A stretch of 64,000 nucleotides of DNA, taken from NCBI GenBank assembly GCA_028751875.1, contig CM054155.1, forward strand, positions 57,789,995 to 57,853,994, read 5' to 3'. The notes beneath the pieces were generated by a model that saw only the letters and a program-made list of their open reading frames with translations, was not told the DNA's origin and did not search any database. The translations under genes were made by a program, and so were the position numbers. This stretch comes from Rapana venosa (Eukaryota; Mollusca; Gastropoda; Neogastropoda; Muricidae). This document shows, piece by piece, positions 45,824-55,477 of the stretch (within the stretch, counting starts at the first letter, position 1; every line of letters begins with the position of its first letter).

Positions 45824-47621
45824 CAATGTGTCATTTCAAACCAAGCATCGACTGGCAGATCAAGTTTGAGTTTATTAAGTCCATAACTCTCTATGCACCT
45901 GAACAGAACTTTCCGTAAGCCATAAATCTGGACCAATAAACATAGCACTAGCCTGATCAATCAGCTAGTAGAAATGAAGTAAGAAAATATGCATTACCGA
46001 ATATCGCACGTTATTGTTCATAGAAAAGTGCGCTCAGTGACTAAACCATCAAGCCGCATTGCTACGATTCCTTCCATACTTTCTCTGGATGATCAGTACA
46101 CATTGGTGTTTTGTTTCTGCTTCAAGAGAAGAAAGAGCTTCTTCTTGTTCATGGATGGGATTACTATTACTGGAAAGACCTCGTGACGTTGAGCCGCTGC
46201 CGAGTTTGCTATTGCATTCGGAACAGTGGCGGTGACAATGACATTGGAAGGGACATGTTCCAGTAATAAAGTCAACTGCTTCCTAGACCCCCACAGCTGA
46301 CACAATTAGCATCCCTTCAATCTACACACAATGAACCCTTTTGCATTCTATACACAGATGTTGTACTGCAAAGACAATCTATTACTAGACTTACTGAATG
46401 AATATCATAAAAATTACACACGACATTTTTTAAACAGTATAAAAGAAAATGACGACCGCTAAATAACCTAAAGTTCCTAGTGCACCAAATCCTAAGCCTC
46501 TTAATGATAATGCTAATCACCTTTCTTGACAAACATAACACAGATGGCAGCATGACATTTGAGCACAACAGCAAAGTAATAACAAATGCAGGCGTTAGGT
46601 ACAGATCAGCATTTACTGTGTTTGAACTCTATTACTACAGGACAGCAACTCTGTCTACAGCCGCAGCAGGAACAGGCATTGCTCTCTTGGCTACTGGAAT
46701 TGCTGCTCCTGCAGTCAATAGCATTTGGGCTCTGTTTCAATAACAGCAGACCTGTTCATTGTCACATCATCTTTCGAAGAAGTTGCGGTAAACTAGAAAA
46801 CATGATGCTGTTGTGTGCTTACATTACCCAAGCTAAGCTCATTCAGGCGCATTATTAGCAAACTCTAACAGATTCCACAATAACAGAAGAGGAGTTCAAC
46901 GCACTTCAGGAATGACTACGATGACTACAAGCGATCAAAAGTTTACCCTCAAGAACAAAGAACACAAAGCTAAGCCTGTGGACATTGACTCAATTAAAAA
47001 GGAATATAAAAAAAAGGGGTAGTCTGCTTGGCTTGACAATAAACTTCAGCTGATACTCTATAAGGAGCTATGAATATACTGTGGTAATTCACTGCTTCAT
47101 AACGAAGCAAAACAAAAAAACAATGAATCTCGCTAGATGCTCGAGTCAATTACACTAATTTTTTTTTGACGGGGGGGACTGGGGGGATAGAGTTAGAGAT
47201 TTTTAGTTTAGGCTCAGTAGGACAAAGTGGTTCAGTCAATAGAGCTAGGGGGGTTGGAGCATAAACATCAGATTCGTATGCTACAAACACACACACAAGA
47301 TGCAGAGAGGACGGGGGGGAACAGGATAAAGGAGGGTATAATGTTATGAGAATGACAATACGAGGGGTATTGGGGGTGCAGGGGGTGGGCTGGAAGGGAT
47401 TCCATTGTATTGCAAGGAATTGTGGATTTGGTCTTAAGTGGGGTTTAGGGGAAGGGGGGGATTAGGGTAGAGAGATTGACTAGGGTTCATGGGTAGTAGA
47501 TTCATATAATTGGACTAGGTTGTTACGATAAAGGTACGGATGTTTGATAATTTATATTGGTTTTTGAGATGGGGTATGTTGGGTGTATGGGGTCGGGTGT
47601 GATAGTGTTATAGTTTGAAAG
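45824..47621 (+). repeat. Second duplicated segment, copy 1 (at least 1.8 kb)
   Basis: From CAATGTGTCATTTC onward it matches 62203-64000 at a constant offset of 16,379, with no difference noticed by eye, G runs included. The true right end is unknown because copy 2 leaves the window. Confidence 0.93.
46480..46912 (+). pseudogene. Decayed frame with a two-helix hydrophobic hairpin, possibly Polinton-associated
   Basis: An 87-codon frame (46480-46743) ends in a hydrophobic stretch, LSTAAAGTGIALLATGIAA, which could form one or two membrane helices, preceded by a Tyr/Arg-rich segment. In another frame the sequence continues after a stop with LTDSTITEEEFNALQE (about 46865-46912), then another stop, then a Lys-rich segment. 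Order and character (a basic/aromatic N-part, Gly/Ala-rich hydrophobic hairpin, acidic EEEF segment, Lys-rich tail) recall hypothetical two-helix proteins I have seen beside Polinton polymerases. This is weak family recall, not a domain match. It lies 1.1 kb upstream of a Polinton polymerase on the same strand. A duplicate is at 62859-63291. Confidence 0.33.
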
Positions 47622-48000
47622 ACAAAGGTGTGTGCACCCAATTGTTGGAAGGAGCTCATTCCCCTACCCAAGAGAAATGTAAACGAAAAACGCTGTGCTA
47701 AACCATATACAAAAAGAGATATATGCTTTACATGGGGTGTGGTTGATTGGGGCACTGTATCGAATGGATGCAGAGAGATGGATTAATTTAATTAATGTGG
47801 TAAAAATAAAGGAAGATTTTTTTGTAAGGCAATGTTTGGTAGATGAGAGGAGATTGTGATGCAGGTTTGGTAGAGAATTAAGGGAGGGGGGCGCAGTTTT
47901 GGTGGAGTGGATAAAAGTCGGATGTTACAGAACCAAGGTAAGACCTGTGAGGATATCAAGTAATATCATACAGTGTAGTTCCTTGATAAGAATCATGTAG
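47160..48000. other. C-poor, G-rich block without genes
   Basis: Plus-strand C is scarce and G runs are frequent (47170-47190, 47310-47320, 47450-47460). No gene or repeat family was recognised. It separates the decayed hydrophobic frame from the polymerase remnant. Confidence 0.55.
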
Positions 48001-48049
48001 ACCTTTTGTTAATCACAATGACAATGCTACCATTATAACACTAATCAGA

Positions 48050-50195
48050 ACAATGATTAGACTTATTGCCCATAACAACAAAAAAGCATCAAAAGCAAGA
48101 GTCTGTAGACGATGCTTAGTTCGTTTAAACCACACTAAAACTGCTGACAAACACGGAAAACATTGTAAGAGTGAGGCTGAAGCAAATACATACTTGTCCA
48201 GCACACCAAGACCGGAAGCAAGTAGAGCGCGAGTGCAAGAATAAAAAAAGTTACAAAAAGCCCCTATGTAGTGTACTAGAACTTCGAGTCTAGCATAGTA
48301 GTTCCATACCAAATGAACCCATAGAAGAAGAAATACCTAAATACAGTCCTGCATAGTATCACCAATTTTGTTCCTTTGCTTATGTTGTTGATAGATCAGA
48401 TGGTGGACCTCATAGCCAGTTTTTGTATAAGATAACAGACGTGGCTAAGCTTATTTTCTTGAACACATGAAAGCAATCATAACCACTACTCTCAACATGC
48501 TAAACCTACCAGAATCATTATGACAGAAGAAAACCAGGACAGTAATGCTCTGCCACACATTGTTGGATTTGTGTAATACTCTTGCTGGTGACCCATTGAC
48601 AGAGAGATCATTACCACATCAGGGTACGTTTCGTGGAGCAGCACATAGTAAGTGTAATCTACCAACTAAAAGTAGATTCTCCTAAAACATGCGCGTGCGA
48701 GTCAGTCTTCTTCCACAATCTAAAGTCTACGCTCACACCTAATCATGCAAGTGGGCAGTAACTGATGAATATAAGGTTACTGCATGCCAGTCATCAGAAA
48801 GTACCTGACTTTTACACTAAATAGCCTGTCCTTCTTTGATATTCTGCACAACATCTGATGGATCTCTAGAGTCCTTGTCTTCATCACTGAGATATCTTGC
48901 TCAAATTACAGAAAAATACTTTTCGACACAAAGCTCGTGCGAAAAGGAGTCCTATCCTACGAGTACATGGACTCATGAAAGCTTTGATGAAGTGAAGAGC
49001 TCCACCAAAGAATAAAAAAAAAAAACATTCTTCAGCAGATTGAACGGTAAAAGATCAAGAATGATACTATCAGCATGCTCAGTGGTCATGGCAAAAGATA
49101 TGCAGATTTGGACGATGCGATTACTCATGATCAGTATCTACTTGCAGATGCATGTTTGCTTGCTGATGTCTTTGAAGAACTACAGATAGACCGGGAAATG
49201 AAACTGAATTATGGACTAGACCATCACAAACTATATTACAGCACCAGAATGTCATGGGATGCTTCTTGAATTTACAGTGTGTGCAGATTTGATAGTTGTC
49301 TGACCTGCCAATGCTCCAAATGATTGAGGAATGGTCTGCTGCTAGTGGAGTGAGCGAGCAGTAATGCCTCCGCCATCCCACATATACAGGTATGCAAACA
49401 ACTAATATTTTAGGAAAGGAACTATAGAGCAGTTGGGAGGGGGGGGGGGGGGGGGGGGGGGCAGGAGGAGGGGCTTCTGGACTACATCTTGTAGCGTGTG
49501 AACCATAACGAATCTGGGTATGGGAGGGGGGGGGGGGGGCGGAATAATGGTGTCCAGTCACTACACTAAGAAACTCAGTTTTTTAAATGGTCCTTTGCTG
49601 TGATGAACTCCAAAAAGTGATGTCACAAATGGTGCCCTGAACAAAGCACCTTATAGGTTGGATATTAGAAGTAGATTTAGAGTCTATCCCCATGAACTTA
49701 CAGATCGCACAATGACTACCCATGGCTGCAGAAAGGCCTCAAAACATCTCCCAAATAGAACCACCAACAAGCTTGTACCTAAACTTAAATACAAGAGCAA
49801 GTATGTTTGTCACAACAGACTGCTACAGTTCTACCTAAGGCATAGGTTAATTCATACCATTGCTGTCCATCATAACATTGTGTTTGACCATGACAATTCA
49901 TGAAACCATAAAACATCATGAAGAACACTGATCTGAGAACGAAGGCAACCGATGCATCATAAAAGGATTACTTCAAGCTCAGGAAACAACCGCTGCTTTG
50001 GTAAAACAATGGAGAACCCCACAAAAGAAAAGATGTCAGAACTATACACAAAAGAAAATGAAAGCCATAAAGCTAACATCAAAAGCAAGCTAACAAGACT
50101 ACAGGCATTTCATGAACTGTCTGTAATGGCACCAGATGAAGGGAATTGCAGGTTAAACTAAGACAAAAACCGTATTTCCATTGGGTTATGGGTGG
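48050..50195 (+). pseudogene. Polinton/Maverick protein-primed DNA polymerase B, broken and truncated
   Basis: Polintons are large self-synthesising DNA transposons, related to viruses, that replicate with a protein-primed family B polymerase. Family landmarks appear in the right order in three plus frames. A Cys/His finger, RVCRRCLVRLNHT...HCKS, lies at about 48098-48170, and FCSFAYVVDRSDGG near 48365. A CH..C segment leads to FRGAAHSKCNL at 48628-48661, followed by RKGVLSYEYMDS near 48938. LLADACLLADVFEELQ lies near 49140-49190, and KLVPKLKYKSKYVCH near 49770. FGKTMENP is at 49997-50020, and a final IG-containing strand near 50180. Several stops and frame changes separate them, and two poly-G runs (49438-49460, 49527-49540) sit inside. 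Sequence stops resembling the family at about 50195, before the expected palm DTDS motif, so the catalytic end is missing. This copy cannot make an active enzyme. Confidence 0.8.
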
Positions 50196-51687
50196 GCAGG
50201 AGGGGGGCCGAAGTCGACTCTTCCGGGAGTTCGTGATCTGTGTAAACATGCAACAAGGAAGAGGGGAACATGCGCTGGCGTAACTAGGGTCAAGGGCGGT
50301 GTCTCTATCTCTCCACAAACTGAGGCGTAATTGAGCGAGTGTGCGGCGTGGTGAGAGAGGCGCAATGAGAGTGGGTAGTGTAGTCTGGTAATATTAATGA
50401 TAAATACACACGATAGGGGAACAACTAGAAAAAAGGCTAACATTAATCACGAATGTGTCGCGCAGTGTGTCTAGATGCTAGCGGGAGGAGTGTGGAAGAG
50501 ATTTGGTTGGTTTTATAATCAATTTATATATGTTGTGAACGAGCAAAGAGTAAGTGGAAGGAGAGAGGAGAGTAGTAGTAAGTGATTGTGATTGAGAGTG
50601 ATGATGGGGAAGGTGAACAATCACTATATATAGTGATAGAGAGTATGATAAATAGATTTTGGTATTTCATAGGGATAGAGATAGCGAGAGTAGGGATGAG
50701 GTTTTGATACAGAGACACACACTTTTAGGAGAGGGTATATCTACTTCTAGTCTCGTGTAATTTAATCAATAATTTTAATGAATATCATATATGGTGTTTA
50801 GGTTTGTTGAGGTGTGAGTGGGGTGTTTTGTGTAGAGTTTGAGAAGGGGAGTGAGTAGTGGGATAGGTGGTGGATATAGTGATTAATCACACACATTTAG
50901 TTGGTTGGTGTGGGGTGTTTGATTATGAGTGAGAAATTAGTTTGTATGTGAGTGAATATAGGATTTATGGCACTATTTTAAGATTAGTAAAAGTAGAGTA
51001 TCTAGACTACTATGCTCTGATATAGTTTGAAGAGTGTATAATATATATATCATGTGTTTTGTGAGAGTGTGTGAGAGAGTGAGAGGGTGTGTGTATGTTT
51101 GAGTTTGTTTGGAATTGGGGTTGTTGTGAATTAAATTTAGGAGAGTATTTGTTGTTTACCATGTTTTGTGTGTGGTGATTATTGATAGGTGCGGGGGTGT
51201 ATGTTTGGGTGTGTGTGTTTTTATGGGTGTGAAATGATTGGTGGTTGTGTTTTTTTTGTGTTGGTGTTAGGGTGGGTTCAGGTTAAATTTTGGGTTGAGT
51301 GTATAAATTTTATGAGAGGTGGTTGTTGTGGGGGGTGTGTTTGTGATGTCTACTAGTGTAGGGGAATTATAGGTGTGTTGGGGAGTTGTATGGTGTAGTG
51401 TATGTGTGGGTTTTGGGTGTGGTTGTGTGGTTTGGATGTATATGTGTAATTATGTTGTAGATTAGGTGTTTTTGTTTTGTTTTTATTTTAGTGTTTATAT
51501 TGTTTATTAGTTTAAAGTTAAAATTATTTGTTTAGTTGGTAAGAAGTTGAAGATTTATTAATTAGATAGTGGAGTTAGAGATAGGTGTAAGTTTATAAAT
51601 AGTATGTTTAGTAGTTAAGAGGGAGAGTGGGATGTTGGTTTTTTGATTGGGTATGATGATATGGGTGGTATTAAAAATGTTTAAATT
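50196..51687. other. Strongly C-depleted block
   Basis: From about 50460 plus-strand C falls to a few per 60-base row, and 51354-51687 contains no C at all over 334 bases while A, G and T are all common. GT-rich motifs (GTGTGTTTG, GGGTGTG) recur, but the block is not a simple microsatellite. No gene was recognised. The polymerase remnant ends at its left side. Confidence 0.85.
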
Positions 51688-51879
51688 CTTTTTGTGTGAA
51701 AATGTAGTTTATAAAATATTATTATAATTATTCTTAAGAATATATATATAATTTTTATTTACCACTTAATTAAATAAACCATTTTTTATACTATTAGAAT
51801 TTGGCATCCATTTCTTATAAATACATATAAAAATTCTGTTTACCAACCCTTCTTGCTAAAATAAAACATTTGTCTCCCA
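51688..51879. other. G-poor AT-rich segment with a 14-bp palindrome
   Basis: Directly after the C-free block the strand bias reverses: G becomes rare and C returns. TATTCTTAAGAATA at 51729-51742 is a perfect palindrome at the switch. Confidence 0.6.
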
Positions 51880-52950
51880 CCACATTAAAAGCAATCTCGC
51901 GCCTGTCTTCTGTTTCAGTGGGTTATATTAATCACAAGCTGTGGCTTTAGTAATAGAGATATTTGTTTGCCTCACAATGTAGTACTCTTTTATTGCCCCG
52001 TCAACATCAGAAAATGTTTTTTGCAGCATGTCCTGTTCACGAATTTTCATTAATAAAGTCCTAACTGAGCAATTCTTTGGTCTTCGTATTCTGCCTGTGC
52101 TCTGTTCCGTTGTTCTATTGCTTTATCATGTCCTCTTCCTTTCTTCGTACTGTTGAAGTTTAGAGAAAACAAGTATTTGCTGCCTGTAAAAGTCAAGTGC
52201 GTTAACTACAGCCCCACCAGACCATCATCACTAAAGAACCCATTTCTATTATGTACTAATAATTACTGGAATGATATCCCGCTTACCAAGATCATTGGTA
52301 GCAATGGATTCTGTTACAACACAACTAGCTGTCGCTGTCTTCAAAGTCTAGTTTTCCTAAATCCCAGGCCCATTTTTAGAAACACTTTCTAGCAAAGTAT
52401 ATCCTACACTAAGACTACAATACCGGCAGCTGGTAACCAGATGACTCAGTCTTTTGTGTACTCATATTTTCTACAATACGTATAAATTATTTATTTATAT
52501 CTATTAAAAAATATTGAATGGATCGTTGTCAGGCTGTTTTGCTTTGCAATGGTTGTGGCTGTGGATGTGGTTTTTTTGGCTTTTTGTTCCTTGCTGCGGT
52601 TTCTTGTCTTGCTGTTGCTTGCTGCTCATACTCTATAGCTGTATAACCAATTCCCATAGCTGTTATCACCATATATTAAGTAAGACTGAATGTTGTTTTG
52701 GTGTGCTGTGTCTTTTTCTCGTGTTTCTTAGCATCTGTTTTTCTAATGTTCTCCAGATAAGATCTTGTGCTTTGCTTGGTTGCTAAGTTTTTCTGGTCGA
52801 TTCATTCTGCTAATCTCTTGGCAGCTAATTCAACTCTCCCAGGTTCTTTGTTACAGATGTCACACTTGTGAAAGGGAGAGGGTTGCTTCCTTGGTTCTTG
52901 ACATTCTCCGATGTTTCCTGTTGGTTCGTGGCTGTGTCTGATTCCTCCAT
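51880..52950 (-). pseudogene. Decayed minus-strand reading frame, function unknown
   Basis: Reading leftward from 52950, coding-like text appears in pieces: MEESDTATNQQETSENVKN (52950-52894), KCDICNKEPGRVE (about 52870-52830), NLATKQSTRSYLENIRKTD and KKHEKKTQHTKT, then ITAMGIGYTAIEYEQQA (about 52672-52622). Further left come QRNRAQAEYEDQRIAQLG (about 52125-52072) and MKIREQDMLQKTFSDVDGAI (52050-51991). Frames change at least three times and stops intervene. The first part suggests a CxxC finger, a charged helix and one membrane segment. The pieces left of 52150 may be a different gene. It converges on the Polinton polymerase, so it may be Polinton cargo, but I do not recognise it. Confidence 0.35.
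52150..52395 (+). pseudogene. Possible LINE reverse-transcriptase C-terminal scrap
   Basis: A 79-codon frame includes NNYWNDIPLTKII, which resembles the WN-LP motif near the C-terminus of many LINE reverse transcriptases. In a neighbouring frame VTTQLAVAVFKV fits the FK that usually follows. No catalytic core is present. Assignment is tentative, and it overlaps the minus-strand decayed frame region. Confidence 0.25.
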
Positions 52951-53489
52951 CTTTTCACTTATGTGTTAAATTTTAATATGATTTAAAATGTTAAACATAT
53001 AGCAGCTACTGGTGCAAACAGAGAACCAAACGGTAATAAATATCACAGGCCATTGTCTCCAGTGGGTTTTCTAGACAAAATAGGATCTTGGAGATGTCAT
53101 ATGCTAAGTCCAGCTTCTGAGTCACATTAAAGACCTACCTACAGAGAAAAAACTTAAAGCAGGCAGAAATAAGGTAAAATAATAAAAAACTAGAAAAAAA
53201 GAAGAAAAAAAAAAAAAAAAACAGAAAAATAATACAAACAAAGTGCTAAAAGTAAGAAAAAAACACTAAAGATCTTGCCAAAAAAAAAAGAAATTTGAAA
53301 GAAAGAGGGCCAAGGAAAAAAAATAAAAAAAGAGAAAAGAGTATGAAAAAGGCGGACATTAACCTAAATCAAGATCAAAACAACAAAGAATCTGGGATAA
53401 TGCGATATACGAAACTAAACGAAAAAATGAAGGAACCATAAAACATAATAAATAAAGGAACAGCCTCACCACTGACAATAAAGGAGAAG
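52951..53489. other. A-rich spacer, no gene seen
   Basis: A and AAG-rich with a long A run at 53202-53221. T and C are scarce from 53150 to 53350. No motif was recognised. Confidence 0.5.
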
Positions 53490-53935
53490 ACGCACCCCCC
53501 TGTGCACCTAACCAATCCCTTCCTCCGCCACCTACCCTCCCTTTCCCCTCCAACCTACTCCAACCACATACCCTCTCCCTCTACCTCCTAACCAACCTCC
53601 ACCAATCCCCACCTCCCCCCCGCCTCACCGACACCCCGCGTTCCTCCCCACCACCCCAACTCGCCTTACCACCCCCACCCCATAACCCCCCACTATACCC
53701 CCCCGCTAATCTGCCAACCCCACCCCAGACCCTTCTCCCGACATACCGCCACCAAAATCCTCCTCCCGACCCTCCACCCCCCCACATGCCCCCACAAACC
53801 CCGCCCCCCAAAACCACACCACTCCCCCCTCCCCCCTCCCCCCCCCCCCTAAAACCATCCACCCCGCCTCCCACTCTATCCCTCCCCCCACAACCCCTCC
53901 CCCCACCTCCCCCCCTCCCCCCCAATTAAATATAA
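53490..53935. other. Strongly G-depleted, C-rich block
   Basis: Pyrimidine and CCA-rich sequence with only occasional G on the plus strand. The Gly-rich minus frames (53581-53925) are by-products. Its bias is opposite to that of 50460-51687. Confidence 0.8.
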
Positions 53936-54334
53936 TAATATATAATTAAAGTTTAGGAAGCCTAGCCCAATACCCCTCCCCACATCCCACTAGCAAAACA
54001 CCCTAATGCACCACGCCGAGCATACCTCCCTCTAATCCAACATACACCTGTCTTGTGGTGATTAACAGCAGAAGCACCTGAATCAAAGTTATATATCAGT
54101 TCTAATAATGCATTTGTTTAACCACAAGCAGCAGAGAGAACAACTACTCCTCTACTCCAGTAGATACATCTCATGCAGTTTTAAATTTCTAACATAGACA
54201 AGAAACCAGTCAAAGTCCACAACAAAAGGTTCGTCCGCAATTCATGTGTCAATCTTTAACATATATTTTAGTGTAAATTATTGTTGTTGTCTTGACTTTC
54301 TTTGATAGAGTTTTGTTTATAAGTTGTTGATGGG
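53936..54334. other. Spacer, nothing recognised
   Basis: AT-rich unique sequence with no open frame of interest. Confidence 0.4.
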
Positions 54335-54500
54335 GAACTTGTTTTGTTTCTTGACAAGTTCTTAATATAGTTCTTGTTTTAGTTCTTGATAAAGTTCTTT
54401 GATAATTCTTGGTAAGTTCTTGGTAGTATCTTTGTTATTAGTTGTTAATAAGTACTTCTAGGCAAGTTCTTGCTAAGATTTGATGATAAGTTTGTTAATA
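54335..54500 (+). repeat. Degenerate GTTCTTGATAA-type tandem repeat
   Basis: Variants of an 11-12-bp unit (AGTTCTTGATAA, AGTTCTTGGTA, AGTTCTTGCTAAG) recur about ten times with irregular spacing. Confidence 0.7.
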
Positions 54501-55310
54501 AAAGATCTCTCTCCTCTCCTCCCTCTCTCGGCACCACAGCAGGAACTTCCACAGTCTAGCTAGACCATGTAAATGAAATATTAAACAGCACATCGTCACA
54601 GCCAATACGCAAAAGCCACGCTTCAACCGAGAGAGAGGAAAGACCGGTGTAAGGGTGAGCTTCAGTTACCAGGTCGTCATGCTTGAGTGATTCTTTTGTT
54701 GGGGGGGATCCTCGACAGGACCCTGTTTCTATTTAGAACCACATCATTTCGTTATCGGCACAGCCACTGAGCATTTATGCATAATCGTCATTGAGAAGCT
54801 CGCAGATTCCTTGTGTTTTTCTAGGTAGGGTGAGAGTTGTTCGGACCTAAACAAACTATGCAAGGTACAGTAAGATAAATTTCAAACACTTTTTTTTAAT
54901 GAAAAGCTTGCACTCTTCACTGCACAACTTCACACTGGAAATGACAAGACAAGCTAGGCTCGGTTGCTAACAACATAGAGTTCTGAGCGGAAATGTCGTC
55001 ACTGTTCTAATCAGCTGATTCTCTCTATTCTTGAGATTGGGGAAAGTTAAAGTAACATGTCTAGATATCTTACAGGGGGGGGGGGGAGGACCCCCTAGCT
55101 TTACCTATGAAATCACCCGTTTATTCAGAATTTGTCAAAGCTATTGACGCTAGTGTGTCATTCAAGCAGCGGGCGAGGTGGTGTGCTCCTACCCCTTTCA
55201 TTCTCCCTTCTTCAACTTCTTTTTTCTGTGACCAGTATAGCATAAATACCCCATAATTTTTATAGTTTTACCCATCAAAAATAAATTAGTATTACTTTCA
55301 GATTAGTAGA
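54501..55310. other. Spacer, nothing recognised
   Basis: Unique sequence with a short CT tract near 54505-54530 and a G run at 55075-55087. No gene seen. Confidence 0.4.
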
Positions 55311-55312
55311 TA

Positions 55313-55476
55313 GATAGGGAAAAAGGGGCATTCAAATTGATGCCTAGTTTTAACTAAAACGAGATAAAAAAACTCACGCACGTTTTGAGTCGATGAGGTG
55401 CAGCCGAATCGGCTCAAAGTTGCAGAGGTTTGGTAAAATTATCGGCAAAGGAGCTTGAATGCCCCTTTTCCCTATC
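55313..55476. repeat. Inverted-repeat element, 22-23-bp arms, 164 bp overall
   Basis: GATAGGGAAAAAGGGGCATTCAA is the left arm at 55313-55335 (written here in family form). The right arm, 55455-55476, is its reverse complement with one A fewer. Inside, TTTTGAGTCGA (about 55382) and TCGGCTCAAAG form a second imperfect inverted pair. The structure resembles a small hairpin or MITE-like element. It abuts the left end of the inverted LINE segment. Confidence 0.5.
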
Positions 55477-55477
55477 T

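Noticed and set aside
53581..53925. Gly-rich minus-strand protein
   Set aside because: It is a by-product of the G-depleted, C-rich block.
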